From Symsagittifera roscoffensis (lineage: Eukaryota; Xenacoelomorpha; Acoela; Convolutidae), in contig NC_087062.1 in assembly GCF_963678635.1 (NCBI RefSeq), positions 27,740,833-27,800,832 of the forward strand: a DNA stretch of 60,000 nucleotides, read 5' to 3'. Positions 10,909-20,926 of the stretch are shown here, piece after piece (the first letter of the stretch is position 1; the number at the start of each line of letters is the position of its first letter). The notes under the pieces were generated by a model, which saw only the letters and a program-made list of their open reading frames with translations, had not been told where the DNA came from and made no database searches. The position numbers and the translations under genes were made by a program.

Positions 10909-11206
10909 GTTCCGACTTTCGATACGAAAGTAACGGAATATTTGTGCTCGGGTGGGTTTTTTTTTCTTCAGACAAATTTCGACTAACCATTTTTGACGGA
11001 ATTTTTTTTTATATCATTCAAAAGGTATTGTTGTCCTGAACTCAAATTTGAAAAGATTTTCATAAAAAAATGATTTTTTCATAAAAAATTTCAAATTAAA
11101 AAAAATTTTGTTTTATTACATTTAACTTTTTAATGTTATTACTGCTCTATAAACCTTTAAAGCCAGTCGGAACATTCAAGGCTTCGCCCTGATACGAGCA
11201 GTCTTG
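10909..11206 (+). mobile_element. Helentron-like (HINE) element, internally deleted
   Basis: Keeps both ends of the 528-bp family: GTTCCGACTTTCGATACGAA at the left and AGTCGGAAC, the hairpin region and GAGCAGTCTTG at the right. About 230 bp of the middle, including the GCGCGA..TCGCGC palindrome, is missing. Confidence 0.75.
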
Positions 11207-11211
11207 TTTCA

Positions 11212-12060
11212 TCTTGATACTCGATGTCAAAGAAACTAATCGGTTTATTCAATTTCACTTTTGATTGTATTTAGGCTTCAATATTAAGAAAGTTTTCAAA
11301 AACATCATACACGGCTTTCGTTTTAACTTGAAGAACCTACAAGGTTTGATTCAGCATTAAGGTATCCAACAGCTCGAATTTAATTTTTTTCTTCATAAAA
11401 AAACTTCAAATGTTTGAAAATTTGGTATCTTTCCTCTTCCATTTATGGTTTGATGCAATAGTAAAAAAAAACAAAGTGGTGGTCAGAAAAACTGACTTCT
11501 TCAACTTTCAAGTTCAAAAAGTCGTCACCTCTTGATGAAATCAATACATTCAAAATTTTGTTTTTCTCATGAGTTGCTGTCTGGACATGCTCTACCAATC
11601 CAAACTCCTCTACACAATCTCGCGGTAATCTAACTTTGGGCATGATGATCTGTTGAATTGAACGTTGAAATCTTCTGCCATTAAGATGCGGACAGATGGG
11701 GGTTCATAGTTTGGTTCTCGCCTGTCCAGTTAGACTGAAAACATTTCATGCTGTTTGTTGAATCAATTTGTTTTCTCCGTGGCTGCTGATTTATTTTGTA
11801 ACTCAGGTTGTTTTTGTTCAGTTAATTTTTTGTAAAGAAAAATGTCCACTGCTACATTGCAGAGTAATTTTTGTCACTGCTTTCTGAATGGCTGTGGCTT
11901 ATCTCAATGATCTGAATGTTCTCAAGTCCTCCATTTTGTTGACAATCTTGGCAGGTCCAACCAAGTTTCCCTTTTCAGCCAGATGTGATTGAAACTACAA
12001 TACAATGCAAATGTGGTGGCCTTTTACACAAAAAGCACTGCGTGAGTTGTCATTCTAAGT
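11212..12060 (-). pseudogene. LINE-type retrotransposon fragment (PHD-like finger and APE endonuclease)
   Basis: Minus-strand frames read through an APE-type endonuclease end: MAEDFNV near 11665 (family motif GDFN, here with Glu for Gly), then VEHVQTATHEK, ILNVLIS and the catalytic-type SDH in FSDHHFVFF (about 11465-11490). Upstream, WTCQDCQQNGG (about 11935-11965) with a preceding Cys/His cluster resembles a PHD finger, as occurs in some LINE proteins. Downstream, to about 11215, degraded linker-like sequence continues. At least two frame changes and three stops are present. LINEs reverse-transcribe their own RNA at the target nick; this copy lacks the reverse transcriptase part and is dead. 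Confidence 0.6.
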
Positions 12061-12493
12061 GACTTCGTCTGAGCTTAAATTGCAAATACCGTGACAACTA
12101 GCCCAATTCATTTCCATTTTTCTTCAACTTCTTTTATTATTCAATATAGATTAAAAGTCCATCTACGTTATTTGGTAGAATATGGGTTTTTAACATTCAC
12201 CGGATTTCTGAAATACCCAAAGATCAATTATCTAGTTCGACGAGTCATTTCTAATCGATTTAATAAGTTTATCACAACAATAAGGCAACATTCGAATATT
12301 TTTATAACTGCAAAAGCCGAACTGTGTCTTGAGAAAAATTCTATTGCTAGAATAATTGTTCGGTATCTTCTTTGAAAACCGAATCAAAATTTAGTAAGAT
12401 TTCCCCCTATGTTCTGCCATCGGTCACACATATATCCTGTCATTTCAGTGTTGTACACGCCAAATTAATATCATTCTGATTCCTATTGTTTCC

Positions 12494-12499
12494 TTTATT
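12494..12499 (-). terminator. Poly(A) signal of the 12.5-12.9 kb gene
   Basis: AATAAA on the minus strand 36 nt after the TGA at 12535-12537. Confidence 0.45.
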
Positions 12500-12534
12500 T
12501 CCTGTATCCGATATATTTAACTTTTTAATCTTCG

Positions 12535-12916
12535 TCAAGTGGTTCGAGGAGTTTCGCCTCTGGTCGCGCTGGTTGCGCTTAAAAATTTGACTGAAGCTTC
12601 TCGCCTGAATTTTTGTGTCGCGCAGTAATATGGATTCTCAGTAGCTGCGTTCTGAACTTACAACATTTTGATTACGCTAATCTGCACATAAAGACACAAC
12701 CACGATTTAGGTGAATATCTCTCTTTTAGGAAAAAATGTTGAGGATTCCGCTTTTTATCCAACTTATGAACACTAACGTTCTTCCTAAAATGATAACTTT
12801 AAGGTGGACTCAAGGGCCTTGGTAAACTTCAAAGCTCAGGCCCAATTTAAATCAAGATTTGTGGTACAAAACTGATGTCCAGTTTTAGAACTGCAACCAC
12901 TGACACATATGCCCAT
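12535..12916 (-). CDS. Small three-exon gene, unrecognised, MG-x-C start
   Basis: Exons 12916-12873, 12784-12662 and 12604-12535 give a 78-residue frame with every junction in phase (44 + 123 + 70 nt). Intron 2 (12661-12605, 57 nt) has a consensus GTAAGT donor and ATTCAG acceptor; intron 1 (12872-12785, 88 nt) has a strong TTATCATTTTAG acceptor but a weak GTTTTG donor. The protein begins MGICVSGCSS, a pattern suited to N-myristoylation and palmitoylation, continues basic (LDKKRNPQ) with an aromatic middle, and ends Thr/Arg-rich. A TATA box lies 38 nt upstream and AATAAA just downstream, so all parts of a compact gene are present. Function unknown; the first exon is the least certain part. Confidence 0.5.
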
Positions 12917-12953
12917 TATGAATCTAAAGCAGCTCAAAAAAAATGAAGTTTAG

Positions 12954-12960
12954 TTTTATA
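12954..12960 (-). promoter_or_regulatory. TATA box of the 12.5-12.9 kb gene
   Basis: TATAAAA on the minus strand, 38 nt before the ATG at 12914-12916; implies a very short leader. Confidence 0.45.
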
Positions 12961-14417
12961 TTCTATTTTTTTGTTTTCTTTTTGCGCAATATCTGCACAT
13001 CTTCAATGACAGCTAGCGATTTATGGAATTGTAATAAAAGTTGAAGCTACATTTGAAACTTTTTTGAAATAGCCAATCAGATTACTTAGCTTTGCTCCTT
13101 TTTGATTCATTTCTGGGCCCGCAAAAAATTGAGTTTGTAGTAATATGTCCTAATCTTAGAAACACTAATAAATTACCAATCCTACAAACAAAACCTTTGT
13201 CTGAAAAATGAATCTGTTCGAGTGTATTAGCCTCACATTTTTTCCATAATCATTTCTTGTGAAGTCGGAAAATTTCAAAACCAAAATTTTAAGGAATGCG
13301 CTGCATGGCTCATGCAAATCATTTTTTGGTACAAGTCAGAGGGTTTGGCTTAACAAGCTGATGCAAAACTGTTTATCAAACAATAAATGTCTGGCTTTTT
13401 TCTTTTATTTCCCGCCAGTGGACAAATAAGGCAAGAAAATGGTATGATAAAATGAAATTTGAATTTGATTTCATGCAAGCTTGCGTTTTTTTGTTCAAAC
13501 GGCTTTTGTTTATTTTTTCAAAACATCAGACCAATTTTGAGTCTTGCATAAGCTGCTTCGTTATTACTTTTGGTTGACTAAACGAATATTTTAAGTCACA
13601 TTTTTCTATATTTGTTCAATGAAAAACCTTTGTTATAAAATCTGGTTACATCAAAATCTCCGCAATAAATTTTTTCTTAGTTTTCTCTCGGCATTGCAGA
13701 GCAGTATGAAAAACTCTTTGATTTTTTTCCTGCTTTTTTTAGTGGATTCCGTTTTCTTTGTGGATTCAATTAGGTTTTCGCGTGAGCAAACAATAGCTTG
13801 AATTAGGTAGAATTAGTATCTACCAAATACCAAATTTAAAAGCGAGGACTAAATCATTTTCGGTCAAATCCACGAACAGTTAATAAATATTTGGTTAACT
13901 AAATTCGTGGACCTACATCTTAAAAGCTTCCCTACAAGCTGTTTTCGGGATCATAATTTGGGAAACGCACAGAATAAGCAAATCATAAACAATAAAAGTT
14001 TTAAGATGCGTCAACTGTGTAGAGCAGGTAACAAAATCTTAGTTAATTCCGGCATCAAAGTATAATTAAGCACTTCATCAAATATTTTGAATTTCTGAAT
14101 AGATATTAATCATTTCATCTGATGTTCTGAAACTCAGTAAAATTTTTCATCATTTCCTCCATTATCCTGAAACTCAGATTAGATTTCCAGCAGCTTTTAT
14201 CACAAATACCGAAAAACTATTCTGAGCTGTTCTTATATTGTGATTCGAGTTCAATTTCGAATTAGAATCTCGCATTTAATCTCGAGCTGAATTTGACTTT
14301 GCTCCTAAATTTGGATATTCCGCTGATAATTTCCACTATTTTTTCCGCTTTCTGCTAATTCTGAGGCTGATTCCTCAAATTAAGCTGCTTTTGGAATAGA
14401 GTCTTTTAGTTATTGTT
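12961..14417. other. No gene seen
   Basis: AT-rich sequence without repeats of the families found elsewhere. A hydrophobic + frame at 13619-13801 starts with ATG but has no other support. CTGAAACTCAG recurs at 14128 and 14170. Confidence 0.3.
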
Positions 14418-14945
14418 GTTCCGACTTTCGATACGAAAGTAACGGAATATTTGTGCTCGGGGTGGGTTTTTTTTTCTTCAGACAAATTTCGACTTTTTAA
14501 CTAGCTATTTTTGACGGAATTTTTTTATATCATTCGAAAGGTTTTGTTGTCCTGAGCTCAAATTTGAAAAGATAATCTACCTGTGATTATTTTTTGTAAC
14601 GTTACGGGGTTTAAAGATTGCCATTTCGGTCAATTTGGGACAATTAACGCGCGATATACTTCGCGCTATTAACGCGTAAGCGGAGAGTTAATACGTCTTA
14701 GAAATCGTTCCAAATTGATTAAAAGAAGCTTGTTTGCCATGATTGGTTTGTTACAAGGAGCGAAATCTATCTTTTTGTACTTTATATGGCGTGTGGGGGG
14801 ATAATTTTCATTTAAAAAATTTTAAATTTTAGAATTTTTTTTTTATTTTGTTTTGTTTCATTGAATTTTTCAATGTTATTACTGCTCCATAAACCTTAAA
14901 AGGCAGTCGGAATATTCAGGGCTTCGCCCTGATACGAGCAGTCTT
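14418..14945 (+). mobile_element. Helentron-like (HINE) element, full length, tandem unit 1
   Basis: 528 bp. Left end GTTCCGACTTTCGATACGAAAG includes a palindrome ACTTTCG-ATA-CGAAAGT. The middle has GCGCGA...TCGCGC flanked by two ATTAACGCG phrases. The right end has AGTCGGAA, then the hairpin CAGGGC-TTC-GCCCTG, then ATACGAGCAGTCTT. The inverted pair GTTCCGACT/AGTCGGAAC is asymmetric: one is terminal, the other about 40 nt inside the 3' end, as in Helentrons. No ORF. The next unit starts at the very next base. Confidence 0.8.
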
Positions 14946-15469
14946 GTTCCGACTTTCGATACGAAAGTAACGGAATATTTGTGCTCGGGGTGGGTTTTTT
15001 TTTTCTTCAGACAAATGTCGACTTTTTAACTAGCCATTTTTGACGGAATTTTTTTCTATCATTCGAAAGCTATTGTTGTCCTGAGCTTGAAATTGAAAAG
15101 ATATTTTACCTGCAATCATTTTTCATAAAGTTATGGGGTTTTAAAGACTGCCATTTTGGCCAATTTGGAACAATTAACGCGCGATAAATTTCGCGCTATT
15201 AACGCGTCAGCGAGATTTAATCCGTCTTAGAAATCGTTCCAAATTGGTTCAAGGATGCTTTTATGTCATAATTGATTTGTTAATAGGCGCAAAATCTATC
15301 ACTTTGTACTTCATATGACGTTTGGGGGGATGCTTTTACATAAAATATCAAATTTTTTCAAAATTTTTTATTTTTTCTATTACATTGAAATTTTTCATGT
15401 TATTAATGCTCCATAGACCTTAAAAGGCAGTCGGAACATTCAGGGCTTCGCCCTGATACGAGCAGTCTT
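14946..15469 (+). mobile_element. Helentron-like (HINE) element, full length, tandem unit 2
   Basis: Abuts unit 1 head to tail with no spacer; 524 bp with the same ends, hairpins and middle palindrome. The two units differ at many positions, so this is not a recent duplication of one copy nor an assembly echo. Confidence 0.8.
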
Positions 15470-15479
15470 GTTTTTTCTT

Positions 15480-16065
15480 GGAATCCAAAGTAGCAACAAT
15501 GATCAAAATTGACAAGATTTGGAAATTCCAAAAGGCCAGTTTGTGATTTTTAACGCGCAGTATATATCTGCCTAATTAAAGGTTCTGCCGCAACTTCACC
15601 CATTTTAAACCTGAATTGTGTCAAGTCAAAATATCAAAGCGCCATTTACAAGCGCAGCTAGTGCTTTTTAAGTTTTGATTCACTTTCTTGTCACAATTTA
15701 ACAAAACTCTTGTGTATTTTTCTTTGTGCTCCCTCCCCTCTATATACGTTAGCACCTGTTAAAAAATCAGATAGACTAAATTGGTATGCGCAGTGACATG
15801 TCGTTAGCGTGTGTGTTTTTACTATGTCATCCATAACTCGGAACTTTATGCTGCACTTGATTCAGACCTAACAAAATTTGAATGGCATTTTGTTTAATTT
15901 CAATTTTGGTTGAAAGTCGGGAACGATTGTTGTTAAGTCAATTGAAAATTTAATGAAATGGAGGGGAGGGGTCTTTATTACTAGGCTTTATTACTCTTGA
16001 ATTTTTTCATCGGTTTTAAACGGCAGTCGAAACATTCCGGGCTTCACCCTGAAACAAGCAGGCTT
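15480..16065 (+). mobile_element. Decayed HINE copy, third in the series
   Basis: Faint match in the middle (TTAACGCGCAGTATATATCTGC near 15552, GGAGGGGAGGGG near 15961) and a clear 3' end: GGCAGTCGAAACATTCCGGG, then a partly mutated hairpin and AAGCAGGCTTG ending at 16065. Confidence 0.55.
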
Positions 16066-16088
16066 GTTTCATTTTTCATTTGAAAATT

Positions 16089-16295
16089 TTAATGGCTAGC
16101 TGAAAAAAATTCAGCCACCTGAAAGTACAGTGACAACATTAGACAATGTCTTGATACAATCAGTCTTTTTGTTGTTTGTTTTGAGTTCTTCGTGTAATGT
16201 TTCCTTGTATATGGATATGCTGGATCATTTTGTCCAGTCGTGGCTTTTTTTCCACAATTAAAAAACGATGATGATGCAGACCAAAATTTACACAT
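16089..16295 (-). CDS. Unassigned small ORF (68 codons), divergent to 16384
   Basis: ATG start, balanced codon use (GCCACGACTGGACAAAAT), Lys/Thr-rich middle (YTKNSKQTTKRL) and a Cys pair in the first half. No known domain. An internal TTTCAG could be an acceptor, so it may be one exon. 88 bp separate its ATG from a + strand ORF, making a divergent arrangement. Confidence 0.3.
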   Translation of the reverse strand: MCKFWSASSSFFNCGKKATTGQNDPAYPYTRKHYTKNSKQTTKRLIVSRHCLMLSLYFQVAEFFSASH

Positions 16296-16383
16296 TTAGA
16301 GACTGGGAAATTGGGATTTTTAGGAATCTTTGTACCATCTTCAAAAACATTTCAAAAATTGACCTCATTTACTTGTTTTTCTA

Positions 16384-16599
16384 ATGAGAAGAAGGGGAGA
16401 AGAACTCAGAAGTAGCTTGATTTTTGATGAGTCAGATCAAAAGATTTTTCAGTATGTTCGTAAGCTACAAAAAGTATTTCGTTATAACAGAAAATGGATC
16501 AACCGTACAATCCTCCCCCATAAATTGAGGAGACTATTCTATCACCTATTTAACAGACTTAATTATGAAGCCATCATTTTAAAACGTCAATTCAACTAA
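16384..16599 (+). CDS. Unassigned small basic ORF (71 codons)
   Basis: ATG start at MRRRGEELR; strongly basic and probably helical (RKLQKVFRYNRKW, LPHKLRRLFYHLF). No domain recognised. An AATAAA follows at about 16685. Could be a short gene or a chance frame; composition favours coding. Confidence 0.3.
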   Translation: MRRRGEELRSSLIFDESDQKIFQYVRKLQKVFRYNRKWINRTILPHKLRRLFYHLFNRLNYEAIILKRQFN

Positions 16600-16765
16600 C
16601 TTGTAGCGTAAAAAATGCAAATTGTAAAAAAAATATTAATTACTAAACTTCCTGCATCAGTACTTTTTCTACTGAAATGATTGGAATAAATGCTTAAGGA
16701 AGTTTAAGTAAATACTCGAGGAGGAGGTAGGGGTCTATTGCTTGGAAAATTTTTGCCCTGAGATA

Positions 16766-17047
16766 ATGAGATCAATATCTGAAAACCAAGGAAAGCAAAA
16801 GAAATCAGAGCTGAGCAGCATTGATACACGAATTTATTATTTTTGTGCAGATCTGATGATTTTTCTGCGCAGATCGGACTCCATTTTCCCATATGTTCTT
16901 ATAGTTATAAATTCAGATCTGATGAGCTCATTACAGCACAACTTTGTCCAAATTTGCGCTGAGATCCCACAGTTTGGTCGTTCTTTTCGAAAAGATCACA
17001 CAATTTCGTCCGGACATGGAAACTGGCTTTCTAAGCCAAACATTTGA
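16766..17047 (+). CDS. Unassigned ORF (93 codons) with nearby AATAAA
   Basis: From ATG (MRSISENQGKQKK) to TGA, with AATAAA near 17066. CAGATCTGATGA-like phrases recur three times inside (about 16847, 16870, 16914), which may mean a short repeat. A minus-strand frame (16704-16892) is also open, so coding status is doubtful. Confidence 0.25.
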   Translation: MRSISENQGKQKKSELSSIDTRIYYFCADLMIFLRRSDSIFPYVLIVINSDLMSSLQHNFVQICAEIPQFGRSFRKDHTISSGHGNWLSKPNI

Positions 17048-17219
17048 CGGTTTAAAATTTTAGTAATAAATATAATCAATTGTTCACTGTCAAAATTGGG
17101 CGATGGAGTGGGAGGTGTTGTTGAGCACCATTTAATGGAAAAAATAAAATTTGTCACCAAAAAACTGTTGAAAAAAGAACTGGTAAAAAAATTGGGTTGA
17201 CCTCCATACTAGAAAAAGG

Positions 17220-17565
17220 CTAGTCACCAGGGGCGGATCTAGGTTTTTCACGAGAGGGAAGCGAATTTTCAAAAAAAGTTCGGATTTTTTTTTTAATTTT
17301 AGGTAGACAAAATTGAATTTCCGAGCTCTGCCAAAGCTTTAAAAAGACTCTGTTTTGGTCAAACTTTCTGCGCCAAAAAATTTTGAAAAAATGGGCCAAA
17401 AAATTGTTTTTATGTCGCGAGCTTCTCTCTCAAAATAAGTGAAAATTGGCAGAAAAATTTAGAAACATTTTAGGGCTCGCCAGCCAAACATGGATATCTC
17501 AAATTAGAGCAAAGGTCGACCCCCTGCCGCCCCCGCTCCCCCCTAAATCTGCGGGTGCTAGTCAC
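17220..17565 (+). mobile_element. hAT-type non-autonomous element with 8-bp target duplication
   Basis: Element 17228-17557 (330 bp). Left end CAGGGGCGGATCTAGG, right end CCCTAAATCTGCGGGTG (inverted, partly mutated). It is bracketed by the exact 8-bp duplication CTAGTCAC at 17220-17227 and 17558-17565. Terminal CAGGGGCGG and 8-bp duplications are hAT hallmarks. No transposase. A TTTGGTCGACC-like phrase and GGATATCTCAAA are shared by the other copies. Confidence 0.8.
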
Positions 17566-17932
17566 ACATTTTCATATCTGGAGCTTTTGAAAAAAATTAG
17601 CCGTACAATTTCATTATATGAAATTGATTGACTAGCCTTTTTTCAAAAAATAACGTTTTCTTCTACAACAACAAAACTTTTTATTTAAATATCAAAAGCC
17701 GGTTTTTTTATTTTTAGTCAAACTTCATGCTAATAAGGCGAGCATGCAAGCTTACAATAGCTGAACTAAGCTCAAATTAAGCCATAAAAACTTAGTTTAT
17801 TCAGGTTTCGGAATTTTTAGCACTTTTTTGGGCATCAAAATCTTCAAAAAAAAAAGTTCCTGCAGAAAAAAATAGAAAAAATGTTTGGAAATTAATTAAA
17901 TAAAATGATTTTACTATTTTTTTTCCGTTTTT

Positions 17933-18187
17933 CTAGCCATTTTTATTTTCAAAACTGTTTCCTAAGCGATCTATTTGAATGATATTGATTATTGAATTTG
18001 TGCAATATCTGTTTAATTGTTCAGATTTTTTTATCACACAACACAGAAAAACAAAACGAATTAGAAAAAAATATGTGTATTTTTTAAGGCTATGGTTGTA
18101 ACAGTTTGCGCTAAATGCACAGTAACGTGCTGTCTTTGTTATAGCTTTAGTTTCAGTTGCAAAATGTTTCATGAACAAAAGATCCAT
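17933..18187 (-). CDS. Unassigned ORF (84 codons) with one hydrophobic segment
   Basis: ATG start (MDLLFMKHFATETK), a Cys/Asn-rich patch, then a hydrophobic segment (YFFLIRFVFLCCVI) that could span a membrane, and a polar tail. No family recognised and no splice or promoter support beyond the frame. Confidence 0.25.
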   Translation of the reverse strand: MDLLFMKHFATETKAITKTARYCAFSANCYNHSLKKYTYFFLIRFVFLCCVIKKSEQLNRYCTNSIINIIQIDRLGNSFENKNG

Positions 18188-18204
18188 TGTGTTTTTTGTG
18201 TTCG

Positions 18205-18560
18205 ACCCCCTCACCAATCGAAGTCACCCTTTGGTTTTTTTCTGACATCCTTTTTCGGCCGACCAACTCTAAAATGTACTAAAACAAAAAACACTAAATT
18301 TGAATGAGAGTGCGTGCTAGAAAAAAAACGCAAAACTTTGATCAAAATTTTCCAAAAAAACCTAAACACGGCATTTTTTGACTTGTTTTTCATAAATTTG
18401 ACTCCGGCGCAAAAATGTTATCAAAATAGGGTTTTATAGTTTTCTGGAAACGCTCGGAAAATCAATTTGGTCGACAAAAAAGGTCGACAAAAATTTTGGC
18501 AAGCCTTATGAGCCACCTCAAAAACCACAACCCCCGCCCCCTCAAGAAAATCCGAGACTC
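18205..18560 (-). mobile_element. Diverged hAT-type element
   Basis: In reverse orientation: GCAGGGGGCGAGTCTCGG near the right, AAATTGATTTTCCGAGCG, TTTTTGGAAAATTTTGATC and a truncated left part. Two ORFs overlapping it are shadows. Confidence 0.5.
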
Positions 18561-18599
18561 GCCCCCTGCATATTGCTACAAGTTTTAGATAAAATTTTG

Positions 18600-19070
18600 C
18601 GTGAAACTCCATTTTTTATTTTTCCTAGCGAAACTCAAAAACGAATTTCGATAGGAAGAAAACCAAAATGTTTTCTTTTTGTTCATATAAAAAGAAACTG
18701 ACTTAAAATTTCACAGTATCAATAAAAATCTCATTGTGCAGCAATCAGTCAAATTTCTAAATGTGTAAAAAGTTGTTTCACTAGTTTCAAGTTTGATAAT
18801 CCAGTTTTGACAATTTGGGTGTCACAAAACAATGGAGCGTAAAAATAAAGCTTTCTTTGTTTCAACTTTTCTAAGAAATGAAAAAATTTCTCTGTGTCAT
18901 TTTTCACCAGAAAAAAAATCAAAATCAGCCCTTATTTGTTTTAGATTTGTTTCAAAGCAGAAACTTTTCATTTTGTAATCTCATACAGCTGTTGATTTGT
19001 GTTCTTCGTTTTTACAGATAAAAATTTCATGTGAAAAACCTGCCTTGGCTTTTTTCTTTTGTGCATTAAA
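18600..19070. other. No feature seen
   Basis: AT-rich, with T and A runs only. Confidence 0.3.
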
Positions 19071-19081
19071 AAACAATAAAA

Positions 19082-19222
19082 CTATAGTGTGAATTGGAGA
19101 GCACAGAATCCGCGTTTTTTGTCCAGATTTCGTGGCCGTCTGTACAACCACCGTAGCGTTTGATAGTTTTTGTCCTTGGATGATCTAACATATGCTCCCG
19201 TGCCAATAAAAGCTTTTAAACT
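19082..19222 (-). CDS. Unassigned terminal exon
   Basis: A clear acceptor (CTTAATTCCAG) opens a frame ending in TAG at 19082 with well-mixed codons: FIGTGAYVRSSKD, then TLRWLYRRPRNLDKKRG and FCALQFTL. Basic and tryptophan-containing; no family assigned. No poly(A) signal is seen in the next 100 nt and upstream exons were not found. Confidence 0.35.
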   Translation of the reverse strand, partial: SLKAFIGTGAYVRSSKDKNYQTLRWLYRRPRNLDKKRGFCALQFTL

Positions 19223-19429
19223 GGAATTAAGTTTAGTTATATTATCTACCTTTATTTTTTTGTTCACTGTTTTGAAACTTTTTTTAAATCTTAATTTTTT
19301 CCAAAATTAAATTTTGCTATACCAAAAGTTAATTTTAATAGCATTGCTTCAATTCTCAATTCTGTTTCTATGGCTTTATGATTAGCGCACTTTGAGGCAC
19401 GCAATCGGACTATTGGCTAGCAATGGGAG

Positions 19430-19690
19430 TTTCAATTATCGCGTTTTTTTGGCGCGCGCTCCCCCCTCAAACTTAGTAAATATTGGCGTCAAAAGCGCCA
19501 TTAGAAAAATTTTAGTGGCACTCAGCCAAAAATGGATATCTCAAATAGTACAAAAAGAGGACCCTTTCGGTCGGCAGGGGGTCGAATCCCTGAGGGAGGA
19601 AGAAGTTTTCCGCCACGCCCCGCCTAAGAGGGAGGAAGAAGGATTCCGCCACGCCCCCCCCCTAAACCCGTTGGTTTTAAGGTATCATTA
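19430..19690 (+). mobile_element. hAT-type element, 3' half
   Basis: Starts in the shared interior (TTTTTTGGCGCGCGCTCCCCCC), passes GGATATCTCAAA and GGGGGTCGAATCCCTGAG, and ends with a right terminus CCCCTAAACCCG. A 35-bp GAGGGAGGAAGAAG..CGCCACGCCCC phrase is duplicated in tandem (19588-19660). Confidence 0.55.
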
Positions 19691-19870
19691 CTGCGTCAAA
19701 GCTTTTGCAGCATCTGAAATGGATCAATGAAGCGACATCTAACAGTTCGAGAGATGTTTGTCGTTTCATATTTCACTGTTTGTTTGAAATCCAAACAAAA
19801 AAGGGTTCCCGAGAGAAGTAAATGAGGGTAAACTTGTCATGCTAAAATAAACCGAGTTACGCTTTCAGAA

Positions 19871-20092
19871 TCATAAGAAAAATTTTCCAACTGCGCAAAA
19901 GTTAGCCCAGAGAATGACCAAATTGCAATTTTTAAATCCCCAGAACTGAGCAAACAAGGATTCGAGTGTAACTTTTTTTTTCAAACTTGAACTTAGGAAG
20001 TCCATATCTTCACGGGTGTATAAAATATTATTTCGATCTCCTATATTTGACTGAAGAAAAAACTGTGTCCCATAAGCATAAATATTACGCAT
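19871..20092 (-). CDS. Unassigned ORF (73 codons)
   Basis: ATG preceded by AAA; reads MRNIYAYGTQFFLQSN, then NNILYTREDMDFLSSS and a hydrophobic C-terminal half (FWGFKNCNLVILWANF). A TTTTAG acceptor-like site sits just upstream (about 20098), so this may be an exon. No homology recognised. Confidence 0.3.
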   Translation of the reverse strand: MRNIYAYGTQFFLQSNIGDRNNILYTREDMDFLSSSLKKKVTLESLFAQFWGFKNCNLVILWANFCAVGKFFL

Positions 20093-20746
20093 TTTCTTCT
20101 AAAATCATTACAAAAATGTGTTCTTCCACTTCTCTGATAAAATTTTGTTATAGTAAACATAAAAGATTGCAATGACTAAGCGACTGCAAAGTTTTACCAT
20201 CTGTTTGAGACTCAGAGAACACTATCATTTAAAAGGGCAATTTCAGAAGCATATTGTGAATCTTTGGTTCTTATTGCTAAAATTCCTATTATCTATAAAC
20301 TATCCTTCTTAAAAAGAACGATTTGACATTGGTCATTGCCGTTGGGGCCGGGGATAGCCCGATAAAAAATATAGGTTTTGCGCGCAGGCGAAGTTGAACA
20401 CCAATGTGCTTAACTAGTACGCCGAAAAAAAACACTATTTATATTACTAATCAGTCAGGAATATCGCTTTGTTGACGAAACACTGACCTGATGATAATTC
20501 CTGTCCAATGATGAACAAGCTGGCAAAAACAGCAAAATTAAAAACTTCACACACAATCATATTATTTTAAAACCATTTTTGTTTTTAGGAAGGAAATGTA
20601 ATTATTATTTTGCTAGGATAAGGTGTTAGGAAAAAAAAGCTGGAATCATTTTGTTTAAAACCAAAAAAAAACAATTTTTTTTTCAAATCTTTCTGTTTTT
20701 CTGGCTTCTTAGGTGTCAGGCTTCAATTAGTTCATAACTAGGAAAA

Positions 20747-20926
20747 ATGGGGCGAGAAATTCGACAAGTTAACGAAGGCATGATATGCATCTGCTGTCCA
20801 ATAGCTGAGCGATTGCTCAGGCTTTCGATAAAAATGATGCAGTGTTTCATCTCGGGTGGTTTCATTCTCCGCGCAAAAGTCGACTTGTTAACTCGCAATT
20901 TTGGACGGAATAAAAGAAAAAATTGA
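20747..20926 (+). CDS. Unassigned small ORF (59 codons)
   Basis: ATG in good context (AAAAATGG), MGREIRQVNEG then ICICCPIAERLLRLS. Its 3' half overlaps a faint 5'-end relic of the HINE family (CTCGGGTGG...GTCGACTTGTTAACTCGCAA), and the opposite strand is also open, so this may be chance. Confidence 0.2.
   Translation: MGREIRQVNEGMICICCPIAERLLRLSIKMMQCFISGGFILRAKVDLLTRNFGRNKRKN

Noticed and set aside
14418-15469. Hammerhead-type ribozyme in the HINE tandem junction
   Set aside because: CTGATACGAG and CGAAAG look suggestive, but the required CTGATGA core is absent.
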